Below are positions 48,307 through 56,766 of a DNA stretch of 64,000 nucleotides, piece after piece (position 1 is the stretch's first letter; every line of letters starts with the position of its first letter). Below the pieces are notes generated by a model, which saw only the letters and a list, made by a program, of their open reading frames with translations, was not told the DNA's origin and did no database searches. A program made the position numbers and the translations under genes. The stretch spans positions 1 to 64,000 of the forward strand of contig NZ_SZVO01000007.1 of NCBI RefSeq assembly GCF_005280585.1, in the 5' to 3' direction. Source of the stretch: Dyadobacter frigoris (lineage in GTDB: Bacteria; Bacteroidota; Bacteroidia; Cytophagales; Spirosomataceae).

Positions 48307-48877
48307 AATTTAGTTTTTTTTTAGAATCATTTTCCCACGCTCCAACCATCTTCTGCAACATCGCACGCGCTCTGTGAAGCTGGGATTTTGATGTACTTTC
48401 CGTTATTCCTAGTGCTTCTGCTATTTCGCTGTGGGCATAACCCTCAATAGCATATAAATTGAAAACCGTACGATAACCAACCGGCAATTCTTCAATAAGA
48501 TCCAATAATTCCTGCGTATCAAGATGCTGGTCAGCATAATTGTAATCGGGAATATTGGCAGCCTCATCAGACAAAATATCCTCCGGCATTTTCCTCTTCT
48601 TCCGCAACAACCCCAACGCCTCGTTCACCATGATCCGCCTCATCCAACCCTCAAAACTACCCTCACTATTGAACTGATCAATTTTACCAAACACTTTTAA
48701 AAATCCTTCCACCATCACATCCTCTGCCGTCATTTCATCACCAACATACCGGAAGCATACGCCCAACATACGTGGACCGTATTTTTCGTACACCTGCCGC
48801 TGCGCCTTAGCATCTCCATGCTTAAGGGCTTTGACGAGCTGTGCCTCCTGATTGAAAAATGATAAAATTCGACCCAT
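48287..48877 (-). CDS. ECF-type RNA polymerase sigma factor
   Basis: A 196-residue sigma-70 family protein of the ECF group. Region 2 (about 15-90) includes YEKYGPRMLGVCFRYVGDEMTAEDVMVEGFLKVF and GSFEGWMRRIMVNEAL. Region 4 (about 125-180) includes LPVGYRTVFNLYAIEGYAHSEIAEALGITESTSKSQLHRAR, the -35-binding HTH. Overlaps the anti-sigma gene by 20 bp. It heads a three-gene unit ending in a barrel protein; target promoters are unknown. Confidence 0.92.
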   Translation of the reverse strand: MGRILSFFNQEAQLVKALKHGDAKAQRQVYEKYGPRMLGVCFRYVGDEMTAEDVMVEGFLKVFGKIDQFNSEGSFEGWMRRIMVNEALGLLRKKRKMPEDILSDEAANIPDYNYADQHLDTQELLDLIEELPVGYRTVFNLYAIEGYAHSEIAEALGITESTSKSQLHRARAMLQKMVGAWENDSKKKLNYEKASS

Positions 48878-49142
48878 TCCTAATATTGTTTCAATGGTAA
48901 GATGTTAAAAGGTATAGCTCAGGTTGCATAGGTTTGTCAGGTTTTTACAAATAATTCCTCATTTTTCTTTTTTCAGTATTTCAATCTAACACCAATTCAG
49001 CTCATATACCTGATAATCAACAGATTCCTAATACTTCATTTCTTAAATTTATTCCTTCAAATAATATTTTTTCATTTCAGGAAGAATATTTAAACCGTTC
49101 ATTTAGCTTTATAGCATTAATAGTACATATCTGATTAACCAA

Positions 49143-49952
49143 ATGTTTGACTCTTCAGCTCCCATCGGAATATTTGACAGTGGTATTGGCGGCATGACTG
49201 TTGCCAGCGCGGTGACACGGCTTTTACCAAATGAAAATACTATTTATTTCGGAGATACCGCTCATTTGCCTTATGGTGACAAATCCACGGCATCCATTCA
49301 GGCCTATTCCATCAAAATCTGCAATATGCTTTTGCAGCAGAATTGTAAATTAATTCTAATAGCGTGTAACTCTGCCTCAGCAGCAGCCTTTGAGCTAGTC
49401 CGTGAGTATGTTGGGAGTAAAGCGAAAGTACTAAACGTAATTGATCCGGTGGTTGATTATATCAAAGAACATTACGACGGCAAAACGGTCGGACTTATTG
49501 GTACCAAACAAACGGTTTTGTCCAATGTTTATAAAAAGAAAGTAGATGCCCTGGATAAAAACATCCATCTTAAATCCTTAGCCACACCGTTACTCGCGCC
49601 GATGATTGAAGAAGGTTTTTTTGATAATAACATCAGTGAAAGCATTATTGACAGCTATCTGTCAGATCCTGCGTTAGAGGGTATAGAGGCATTAATTCTG
49701 GGTTGTACGCATTATCCTCTGATCAAAAACCAGATTTGTAAATACTACGAAAATGATGTTGAGATTCTGGATACATCCGAAATCGTGGCGCATTCGCTCA
49801 GGGCATGGCTGGAACAACATTATCTCGTTAATGAAAAAGGAACAGGAAAACGTCAGTTTTATGTTTCAGATTATACTCTTTCCTTTGAACAGTCTACCAA
49901 TATATTTTTCGGGCAAAAAATTCAGCTTGAACATTATCCGCTTTGGGAATAA
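49143..49952 (+). CDS. murI: Glutamate racemase
   Basis: A 269-residue enzyme making D-glutamate for peptidoglycan. The two catalytic cysteines are Cys75 in ACNSASAA and Cys188 in LGCTHYPLI. The N-terminal IGIFDSGIGGMTV and FGDTAHLPYGDKS are the family substrate-binding segments. Normal length, cytoplasmic. The last 23 codons are imperfectly repeated twice downstream (50196-50267 and about 50517-50584) without a gene around them. The real C-terminus ends HYPLWE. Confidence 0.95.
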   Translation: MFDSSAPIGIFDSGIGGMTVASAVTRLLPNENTIYFGDTAHLPYGDKSTASIQAYSIKICNMLLQQNCKLILIACNSASAAAFELVREYVGSKAKVLNVIDPVVDYIKEHYDGKTVGLIGTKQTVLSNVYKKKVDALDKNIHLKSLATPLLAPMIEEGFFDNNISESIIDSYLSDPALEGIEALILGCTHYPLIKNQICKYYENDVEILDTSEIVAHSLRAWLEQHYLVNEKGTGKRQFYVSDYTLSFEQSTNIFFGQKIQLEHYPLWE

Positions 49953-49970
49953 CCATCATAGAAATCCAGG

Positions 49971-50172
49971 AGACTCCGATGGAGTCTAGCCAACATTTAG
50001 AATTCTATTACTATAAACAGGATGCTCCGAATGGAGCAGGATTTATCGCTTCGAAATGATTCACAGATTTAAATTAACTTCAGTCTATTATACTTCTAAT
50101 TGCAGCCACAGCGTGGCTTCCTGTTTATAGAAAGTACACTTACACTTCTCTAGTGTTGGCTCCATCGGAGCC
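49971..50172. repeat. Dyad-symmetric multi-hairpin element, copy 1
   Basis: Hairpin AGACTCC-GAT-GGAGTCT (49971-49987), arm CTATAAACAGGA (50011-50022), hairpin GCTCC-GAAT-GGAGC (50024-50037), centre ATTTAAAT (50067-50074), hairpin AGCCAC-AGC-GTGGCT (50104-50118), complementary arm TCCTGTTTATAG (50119-50130), hairpin GGCTCC-ATC-GGAGCC (50158-50172). The arm pair and the ATTTAAAT core share the same centre, 50070.5. Confidence 0.8.
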
Positions 50173-50277
50173 TCCTGGTCTTGGAATAACACCTCTTTTG
50201 AACAATCTCTACTTTATTATTATTTCGATAAAGAATTCAGCTGGAACATTATCCGCTTTGGGAGTAATTGATTGGAG

Positions 50278-50489
50278 AAATGTTGGCTAGACTCCGATGG
50301 AGTCTAGCCAACATTTAGAATTCTATTACTATAAACAGGATGCTCCGAATGGAGCAGGATTTATCGCTTCGAAATAATTCACAGATTTAAATTAACTTCT
50401 GTCTATTATACTTCTATTCCAGCCACAGCGTGGCTTCCTGTTTATAGAAAGTACACTTACACTTCCCTAGTGTTGGCTCCATCGGAGCC
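50278..50489. repeat. Dyad-symmetric multi-hairpin element, copy 2, with a 39-bp palindrome
   Basis: Same order of parts as copy 1. The first hairpin is enlarged to 18-nt perfect arms (50278-50295 and 50299-50316) around loop GAT, because the segment before it reads as the complement of the GGAGTCTAGCCAACATTT that follows. The last hairpin is at 50475-50489. Confidence 0.8.
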
Positions 50490-50602
50490 TTCTAATCCCG
50501 GGAATAAAACTCTTCTCTTAACAGTCCAATAATATATTATTTCGACAAAAAATCCAGCTTGAACATTATCCGCTTTGGGAGTAATTGATTGGAGAAATTT
50601 AG

Positions 50603-50805
50603 GAGACTCCGATGGAGTCTAGCCAACATTTAGAATTCTATTACTATAAACAGGATGCTCCGAATGGAGCAGGATTTATCGCTTCGAAATAATTCACAGA
50701 TTTAAATTAACTTCTGTCTATTATACTTCTATTCCAGCCACAGCGTGGCTTCCTGTTTATAGCAAGAACCGTTTTCCGGTCATAATTTTGGCTCCGTCGG
50801 AGCCT
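50603..50805. repeat. Dyad-symmetric multi-hairpin element, copy 3
   Basis: Same parts as copy 1. The last hairpin (50791-50805) reads GGCTCC-GTC-GGAGCC, and the stretch between the right arm and this hairpin has diverged. It ends about 35 bp before the stop of the GH106 gene and could act as its 3' structure. Confidence 0.75.
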
Positions 50806-50841
50806 CCTGGATTTATTATCAAAAATTCATCCGGGCAATTT

Positions 50842-53367
50842 TCAATATAAGAATCTCACAGGACCTAATAACCCCGAAGGCATAGGCTGCCATCCCGCTG
50901 CATCGAATTTTTTGTAGGTAATATCGACAATGTTAATATCATAGAATTTCTTCCAATCCGGTACTTTTTTATCCCGCAGTCGCATATAGTTAGCAGAAAG
51001 ATTGGTTACCTCTATTTCAAGTTTATTTCCTTTCTCCCTTAACAACTCGGGAATAATTTTCAATTGAAAAGGAATTGACCACACTATACCTACCTCTTTT
51101 CCATTCAGTTTCACAGCAGCCACTTCCCTGACATCTCCCAAACCAAGCGTTATGTTTTTTGAAGCAAGAATTTCAGCGGTTAAATCAAAAGAAACTGTGT
51201 AACGCGCAGTACCTGAGAAATAACGGGCAGTGTCCGAAAGCGTAACCCATGATGCCGGTTTAAGAAGTTTTCCCGAAGCAGGAATTGAAGGTCGGCCTTT
51301 CAAAAAATCAACTTTCCAGGTCCCTGCAACTGGATGTTGTTTTGTTGAAATAAACACAGGAACGGCTTCACTGTTATTTACAGCTTCTCTTAAAAAACAA
51401 GATTGTCCAGGTTTTAGCGATAGAAAAATTTCATTGGTATTATTTTCATTACGCTGAGGCAAATTAACAGACACATCCGTCAAGGGATCATATTGTTCAA
51501 CATTAGCTGCTATTTTCCCCAAACTTATCCAGCCTTCCTGAAAAGTATTTCCGACATTAGCAATAAAATAGACCGGTTTGCTGTATTGTGATTTTCTAAT
51601 AAAAGTCAATCCCAACTTAGCCCACTTTTCCTGAATAACGCCTTGTTTCAGCAAAGCAGATTCCCAATCTTTTTCAACAAGCACATTTTGTTTCTTACTT
51701 GTCAATTCTTCAAGTTTTGCATTAAATAACTTTTGTCTTGATTCATTAACGTTATAACCGGTAACCTTGTTTGGCACATGATCGGCAAATACAATTTTGG
51801 CTCCGTCTTTCGCCAGTTTTAAAAGCTGAGAAAGTGTTTCATCCGGCATATAAGTGGATGGAGGAATAATAATCGTTTTATAAACGGACGATCCGGAGTT
51901 GAGATTTCCATCGTTGTTAACGGATAATCGTTTTAATTGGCGGTCTGAAACATAATCAAAAGTATAGCCTTCCTCCCAAAGTTTTGTTGTAAGCCGACCA
52001 AAGGGCAATTGTAATAACCAACGATCTACATGATGGACTTCCAACAAATGCACTCCACCAGCTGATTTAGCCGGCGTCGACCACAAATCATGGATTGGGA
52101 AATAAACCAGGATATCATTATCCGGTTTACTTTCCTGCAACAGCGTCTGGCAGCGCTCTACGTATTGATTTAATAAATAAAAGTGCTCAGCGAAATGTGA
52201 GGATGGCCCAAAATTGGTTGAAGCATAAAATAACCATCCGGGGTAGGATTCCGCAACAGGCGAATAGGTGGTCCCATGATAAAAAATATGATTTATTCCG
52301 GCTGTAAACAGTTCATCAATCTGCGGTTTGACCTGTGATAAGGAAACCTTGAAATGGTTGGCGAGCCAGGTTCCTGTTTCAGAACTCACCAGTTTTTTTC
52401 CGGAGAAATCCGCCGCAGAGGATGCAAACTTCATGGCCAGCGGATTTGGTGTACCAAATTGTTTTATTGAATAATCCGGATCAATCCTTAATCCCGGAAT
52501 TGGAAATCTGCTTGTTCCAAAAGATTCAGTTTCCGGAATATCCGCTTCGTCATACAAATCCAGCAGATTGCCTGGAGAACCATGAGCCTGATAACGGGTT
52601 AAAAATCCCTTTTCCTTACTCCACTGCGTCCAAACATGCGCATAACGCTCACGTAACAATTCAGCCAGAGTCTGGTGGTAATCTATTTTTACAAGCAGTG
52701 ATTCTGATTTCCCAGAACTATCCGTTAAAAGCTCCGGAGTATCCTGAAGTGCATAACCTCTTCGTGATTTAAATTCTTTCAAAAAGTCATCTGTCCAATT
52801 CGCTCCATAGGCTTCATAAGAATCCATGTACATAGACCGCGGCTTTTCTTTTGCATGAACAAAAGCAGCTTCAAACCTCAACAGATAATTTGACATGGCC
52901 GTTGGGTGGAATGGATCAAAAACCAATCCTTCTCCGCCGGGAGCTGCACGTTTTACTTCCTGTTTCGTTGGAACTACCACCCATTTGTTGTCTTTAAAAC
53001 TTATGGTTTTGGCGCCCATCTGTTTACTAACATTAGGACCGCCAAATGGCCAGCCCGTTCCCGTTGTCATATCAACGCCAAGCCCAAGACGTTTTCCTTC
53101 CGAAACTGTGTGTTGCATTACATCTAGCCAGTGATCCGTTAAAAAGGGAATAAAATCAGATTCATAGCCTTTCACCCCATAGATTGGAATAATATGAACT
53201 CCTCCCAAACCTGATTTTGCAAATTGTTCCAGTTGTGCGCTGATATCTTCTCTGGTAACTGCACTTCCCATCCACCACCAATAAGTCCAGGGCTTGGCCG
53301 TAGAGATGCTTTGGGCGTTACCAGACAAGCTAAAAAATATTAAAAACACTAAAATAAATAACCGCAT
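50842..53367 (-). CDS. GH106-like alpha-L-rhamnosidase family protein
   Basis: An 841-residue secreted protein with signal peptide 1-18 (cleavage near GNAQ). The N-terminal PWTYWWWMGSAVTREDISAQLEQFAKSGLGGVHIIPIYG is the typical opening of the GH106 barrel. RSMYMDSYEAYGANWTDDFLKEF and LVSSETGTWLANHF hold acidic residues expected at the active site. The C-terminal third has a beta-sandwich (GTARYTVSFDLTAEIL, LGLGDVREVAAVKLNGKEVGIVW). GH106 removes terminal rhamnose from pectic or other glycans. No SusCD pair is nearby. No promoter recognised. Confidence 0.88.
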   Translation of the reverse strand: MRLFILVFLIFFSLSGNAQSISTAKPWTYWWWMGSAVTREDISAQLEQFAKSGLGGVHIIPIYGVKGYESDFIPFLTDHWLDVMQHTVSEGKRLGLGVDMTTGTGWPFGGPNVSKQMGAKTISFKDNKWVVVPTKQEVKRAAPGGEGLVFDPFHPTAMSNYLLRFEAAFVHAKEKPRSMYMDSYEAYGANWTDDFLKEFKSRRGYALQDTPELLTDSSGKSESLLVKIDYHQTLAELLRERYAHVWTQWSKEKGFLTRYQAHGSPGNLLDLYDEADIPETESFGTSRFPIPGLRIDPDYSIKQFGTPNPLAMKFASSAADFSGKKLVSSETGTWLANHFKVSLSQVKPQIDELFTAGINHIFYHGTTYSPVAESYPGWLFYASTNFGPSSHFAEHFYLLNQYVERCQTLLQESKPDNDILVYFPIHDLWSTPAKSAGGVHLLEVHHVDRWLLQLPFGRLTTKLWEEGYTFDYVSDRQLKRLSVNNDGNLNSGSSVYKTIIIPPSTYMPDETLSQLLKLAKDGAKIVFADHVPNKVTGYNVNESRQKLFNAKLEELTSKKQNVLVEKDWESALLKQGVIQEKWAKLGLTFIRKSQYSKPVYFIANVGNTFQEGWISLGKIAANVEQYDPLTDVSVNLPQRNENNTNEIFLSLKPGQSCFLREAVNNSEAVPVFISTKQHPVAGTWKVDFLKGRPSIPASGKLLKPASWVTLSDTARYFSGTARYTVSFDLTAEILASKNITLGLGDVREVAAVKLNGKEVGIVWSIPFQLKIIPELLREKGNKLEIEVTNLSANYMRLRDKKVPDWKKFYDINIVDITYKKFDAAGWQPMPSGLLGPVRFLY

Positions 53368-53479
53368 AAAAGTCTATTTACCAGTAAAGACTATAACATT
53401 GATTTCTACACCTACCTGTACGCACTTTTTTATCAAATAATAATTAAAACCGTAACAAAATTGTTGTCACTGACTTCAT

Positions 53480-53517
53480 AAAAAAAGGCGAAATCAATAA
53501 CGATCCCGCCTTTTTTT
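53480..53517 (-). terminator. Terminator of the act-cox operon
   Basis: Arms AAAAAAGGCG (53481-53490) and CGCCTTTTTT (53507-53516), 14 bp past the last gene, with a U-run on the minus strand. Confidence 0.75.
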
Positions 53518-53530
53518 AAAATGATATTTT

Positions 53531-53818
53531 CTATTGACGATTCAGCGCCTGATTCACTCTGGCATTAATAAACTGACGTTCCTGCTGCGCTTTTTTACTG
53601 TTGCGGTACCACATATAACCAATAACTGCTACCAATAAATAAGGCATCATGAATAAATACATAATACCAGTATTCAAACCCACACCAACATTATTTCTCC
53701 CATTTCCCATTGAGCTTTCAACAGTTCCTCTGCACATAGCACATTGCGCAATTGACGAAGGAATTGTAAGGATCAGAAAAGCTATAAAACATCCAAAAAT
53801 CACGAGAAACTTTTTCAT
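53531..53818 (-). CDS. Small CxxC membrane protein at the end of the cox operon
   Basis: A 95-residue protein. Signal-like helix 1-24 is followed by AQCAMCRGTVESS with a CxxC pair on the exported side, a second TM helix (about 48-68) and a basic cytoplasmic tail. Small proteins of this pattern often close Bacteroidota cox operons; function unknown. The CxxC could bind copper or act in redox, by inference. Its start overlaps the DUF420 stop by 4 bp, so it is cotranslated. Confidence 0.7.
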   Translation of the reverse strand: MKKFLVIFGCFIAFLILTIPSSIAQCAMCRGTVESSMGNGRNNVGVGLNTGIMYLFMMPYLLVAVIGYMWYRNSKKAQQERQFINARVNQALNRQ

Positions 53819-54354
53819 GTGTAATAAGGACTAATAAGTAAATAAACAATTACACCACTTACGCTCACATATAACCAGATAGGAAACGCCCATTTCACGG
53901 CTTTACGATGTTCTGCAAGCTGATTACTATAACCAAAATATACGGCTCTTAATACAAACCAAACGACCACAACCGACAATACGATGTGTGATATCAAAAG
54001 GAAATAATAAATTGGTCTGATAAATCCTGAACCACCAAAAGGAGTTGACTCATTTGAAATATGATAAAGAATGTAACAAACCAAAAAAACTGCACCAAGA
54101 ATAAACGCAAACGTCATAATCAACCGGTGTGCACTTCTATTATTTACCTTGATAAAATAAAAGCCGATTAAAAGCAGAATAGCCGTTGCTGTATTCAACA
54201 TGCCAATTACATGGGGCAAAATCTTTGTCCAAGGCCCCAGATCGATTTTCTGACGAATCCCTATCAGAACAGCCACGGCAACAGGTATTGCAATAGCCAG
54301 GATATTGATTATTTTCCTGTATTTTTTATTTTCTTCAAGCAAAACAGTTGCCAT
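53815..54354 (-). CDS. DUF420 family membrane protein
   Basis: A 179-residue protein with five TM helices (INILAIAIPVAVAVLIGI, VIGMLNTATAILLLIGFYFI, MTFAFILGAVFLVCYILYH, YYFLLISHIVLSVVVVWFVL, WAFPIWLYVSVSGVIVYLLI). It matches the DUF420/YozB family found in oxidase operons and thought to aid cytochrome oxidase assembly. Conserved His residues lie in HVIG, HRLI, LYHIS and LISHIVLS. It is 2 bp after the SCO-like gene and overlaps the next gene by 4 bp. Confidence 0.82.
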   Translation of the reverse strand: MATVLLEENKKYRKIINILAIAIPVAVAVLIGIRQKIDLGPWTKILPHVIGMLNTATAILLLIGFYFIKVNNRSAHRLIMTFAFILGAVFLVCYILYHISNESTPFGGSGFIRPIYYFLLISHIVLSVVVVWFVLRAVYFGYSNQLAEHRKAVKWAFPIWLYVSVSGVIVYLLISPYYT

Positions 54355-54356
54355 AA

Positions 54357-55007
54357 CTATTTGTAGTTTTCCTTTTTCTCGTAATCTAAAATCTTAATTT
54401 CGGCCATCAACCTATTGGTTTCCTCCGAATCAGAAGCATTATAATATCCTCTGATATGCCCTTCCGCATCTATAAGTACCAACTTCGTTTCCAGAGAATT
54501 AGTTTTAGAACCCGGTATTTCTGTTAGTAATTTCAACTCAGAATCCCAGATTCTTTTTACTTCCTCCTCAGATCCTGTCAACACTTTCCATCCTTTTGTG
54601 TTGAGCTCTTGTGGATAACTTTCTTTTATTCCGGTCCATTTATCCGCCAGAGTAATCAAATTCAAATAAGGAATTGTTTCTCTCAGAGCAAAAACACGTT
54701 CCACCTGTCCAAGAACGATCTCGCATGTATTCAGGCAATGTTCCGGTAAGTATCCCACCACAGTCACTTGTCCTTTACCAAACTCCTCAGAGACCACTTG
54801 TCCACTTGTGGTTTTCAAATGAATAACCGGTACTTTGTAAAACAACGTATCACCTTTGTTTACAACGATCTTTCCAGCAGAATCAGTAATAGGAAAATAG
54901 TACTGAAGATCGTAATGATTCGTTGCAAAGAACTTCAAAAATGTAAAAACCAAAGCCGGAATTACTAATGTGACAATCAGTAACCCGGCTTTACGGAAGT
55001 TTATCAT
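54357..55007 (-). CDS. SCO1/SenC-like protein lacking the usual copper-ligand His
   Basis: A 216-residue thioredoxin-fold protein anchored by TM helix 8-26. SCO proteins deliver copper to the CuA site of cytochrome oxidase using CxxxC plus a distal His. Cys91 and Cys95 (HCLNTC) are present. In the segment before the conserved LVLIDAEGHIRGYY (about 176-189), the position normally held by His reads SLETK (171-175) with no His. The protein may work as a thiol reductase only, or use another ligand. Within the cox operon; 10 bp after the subunit IV gene. Confidence 0.8.
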   Translation of the reverse strand: MINFRKAGLLIVTLVIPALVFTFLKFFATNHYDLQYYFPITDSAGKIVVNKGDTLFYKVPVIHLKTTSGQVVSEEFGKGQVTVVGYLPEHCLNTCEIVLGQVERVFALRETIPYLNLITLADKWTGIKESYPQELNTKGWKVLTGSEEEVKRIWDSELKLLTEIPGSKTNSLETKLVLIDAEGHIRGYYNASDSEETNRLMAEIKILDYEKKENYK

Positions 55008-55017
55008 AACGTTTTAT

Positions 55018-55347
55018 CTACTTGAATACTGCTTCAAAAATAGCATGTCCTTCAAGAAGAAGTGCAAGGATTAACCATGCAATAAAAATGATAGGAACAA
55101 GTATCGTCCAAATCAACGTTTTAGCTTCATGTTTAAGGTGCATAAATTCACCTACAATATAAAAAGCTTTAACAATTGTCATCACGATGAAAACCGAAAC
55201 TTTTAGTACTCCATGAGGAACAGTAAAAGCAATAATGAATTCCAATGATGTTAGGACAAGTAAAATCCAGAATGTTTTCCAGATTGCTTTACGCTGTTCT
55301 GCACCTGCGTGAGGATCCTGTTCGTGTATATGATGTACTTCTGACAT
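55018..55347 (-). CDS. Cytochrome c oxidase subunit IV family protein
   Basis: A 109-residue, three-TM protein of the COX4_pro/CyoD type (WILLVLTSLEFIIAFTV, SVFIVMTIVKAFYIVGEFMHL, LIWTILVPIIFIAWLILALL). The N-terminus is His-rich (HHIHEQDPHAG). It stabilises the oxidase core. 30 bp after the second subunit III gene. Confidence 0.85.
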   Translation of the reverse strand: MSEVHHIHEQDPHAGAEQRKAIWKTFWILLVLTSLEFIIAFTVPHGVLKVSVFIVMTIVKAFYIVGEFMHLKHEAKTLIWTILVPIIFIAWLILALLLEGHAIFEAVFK

Positions 55348-55377
55348 ATGATTTAGAATTAAATAAGCTCCTGTTGA

Positions 55378-56148
55378 TTAAACCAGATAAAAGAATGTAA
55401 ATACAAATACCCAAACAAGGTCTACAAAGTGCCAGTAAAGACCCACTTTTTCAACCATTTCATAACTTCCGCGTTTGTCATAAAAACCAGTTGCAGAACG
55501 GAAGAAAATAAGAATATTCAATATAACTCCACTAAATACGTGCGTTCCGTGGAATCCGGTAATGAAGAAAAAGAAATCTGCAAATGCAGGCGGACCGTAC
55601 TGATTCTGTGTCAGATTTGCCCCGTGAATTACTTTCTCAACAAAAGAACCATTTTCAAAAACCTTCATCATGGTACCTGCTTCTGTTCCGTGGATAAAGT
55701 GACTCCATTCCCAAGCCTGACATCCAAGAAACGTAAAACCTCCCAGAATGGTCCAAAGCATATATTTTTCAACATTAGCACGGTCCATACGGTGGCCGGC
55801 TTCTACTGCAAGTACCATTGTAACACTACTTGCAATAAGAATAAATGTCATAATCCCTACAAAAACCAATGGCAAAGAAGTACCATGCAAGAAAGGTACA
55901 GATTCATATACCTTTTCAGGTATTGGCCAGTACAGATCGGAAAAAGTAAAATTTGCTGCTTTTCCCACGAAAGAAGGAAAACTGAAACGAGCCGTTCCAT
56001 AAGCCACCAGCAAGGCGGAGAAAGTAAAAGTATCTGAGATGAGGAAAAACCACATCATCAATTTCCCGTAACTCGCTTTCATAGGCTCGATCCCGCCCAT
56101 CCACATTTTGGGTTCTACCGTGCCGGGTGTTGTTACATGTGCAGCCAT
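55378..56148 (-). CDS. Cytochrome c oxidase subunit III (paralogue 2)
   Basis: A 256-residue, seven-TM heme-copper oxidase subunit III. MMWFFLISDTFTFSALLVAY, FLGCQAWEW, FFFITGFHGTHVFSGVI and the final VGLYWHFVDLVWVFVFTFFYL are family signatures. Subunit III does not carry cofactors but keeps subunit I stable. Two subunit III-type genes in a row are typical of Bacteroidota cox operons. 13 bp after the first copy. Confidence 0.9.
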   Translation of the reverse strand: MAAHVTTPGTVEPKMWMGGIEPMKASYGKLMMWFFLISDTFTFSALLVAYGTARFSFPSFVGKAANFTFSDLYWPIPEKVYESVPFLHGTSLPLVFVGIMTFILIASSVTMVLAVEAGHRMDRANVEKYMLWTILGGFTFLGCQAWEWSHFIHGTEAGTMMKVFENGSFVEKVIHGANLTQNQYGPPAFADFFFFITGFHGTHVFSGVILNILIFFRSATGFYDKRGSYEMVEKVGLYWHFVDLVWVFVFTFFYLV

Positions 56149-56161
56149 TGGTGAAAAATTA

Positions 56162-56749
56162 TCAATTAAAAGTCAATAAAAAAACAAAAAGGTATAACCA
56201 AAGTAAATCCAGAAAATGCCAGTAAGTAGCACAGATCTGTATCTGTCTCAAACTCTTGGAATGCACTTTGAAGCGAAACACCGCTCTCCATGCAAACAGC
56301 AGTACAATAAGACCGCTAATAATATGAAATCCGTGTAGTCCTGTAAACACGTAAAAAAACGAACCAGACGGATTTCCCACAAAATAAACATTTGCAGCAA
56401 CCAGGTCCTTCCATCCTTCAAACTGCATCCACAAGAATGCCATTCCAAGTGCAAAAGTAACAGAAATTGCTATTTTCAAAGTCTTGAAATCATCTTTTTT
56501 TGCTGCAAAATACGCCCACTGCATAGAAAGGCTACTTATTACCAGTACAGCTGAACTGTACCAGAATATTTTAGGCATCTCAAATTCAAGCCAGTTACCT
56601 TCGGCTCTTCTTACAAGGTAGGCACTGGTTTGAGATGCAAAAAGCATGATTATGCTAACCAAAAACAACCAAAGAATAAACTTCATTGGGTCCATGGCAA
56701 GAGTCTCCTGCGGTTCTTTATCTACTTTTAACTGCTGAATATTTTCCAT
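56162..56749 (-). CDS. Cytochrome c oxidase subunit III (paralogue 1)
   Basis: A 195-residue, five-TM subunit III-type protein, shorter than its neighbour. ILWLFLVSIIMLFASQTSAYLVRR, LHGFHIISGLIVLLFAW and the final CATYWHFLDLLWLYLFVFLL are diagnostic. It lacks the first two helices, as in many shortened subunit III proteins. 17 bp downstream of cyoE. Both copies probably join one oxidase complex, though exchange between oxidases is possible. Confidence 0.88.
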   Translation of the reverse strand: MENIQQLKVDKEPQETLAMDPMKFILWLFLVSIIMLFASQTSAYLVRRAEGNWLEFEMPKIFWYSSAVLVISSLSMQWAYFAAKKDDFKTLKIAISVTFALGMAFLWMQFEGWKDLVAANVYFVGNPSGSFFYVFTGLHGFHIISGLIVLLFAWRAVFRFKVHSKSLRQIQICATYWHFLDLLWLYLFVFLLTFN

Positions 56750-56766
56750 TTCACTTAAATACTATA

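Larger units (their letters stand above)
49884..50805 (+). repeat. Three tandem units of about 316 bp including the murI 3' end
   Basis: The murI tail (49884-49952) recurs at 50196-50267 and about 50517-50584, aligned by CTTTGGGA at 49941, 50256 and 50573 (spacings 315 and 317). The downstream hairpin GGCTCC/GGAGCC recurs at 50158-50172, 50475-50489 and 50791-50805 (spacings 317 and 316). Sequence identity between units is high outside a few substitutions. Confidence 0.9.
49953..50841. other. 889-bp non-coding gap filled by tandem repeats
   Basis: No gene is supported. The gap consists of three units of about 316 bp, each with a dyad-symmetric hairpin element. Two of the spacers contain copies of the murI 3' end. 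See the separate repeat entries. Confidence 0.8.

Noticed and set aside
49971-50805. Possible CRISPR array
   Set aside because: Repeat units are about 316 bp, built of hairpins, and the spacers are themselves duplicated murI sequence; no cas genes are present.
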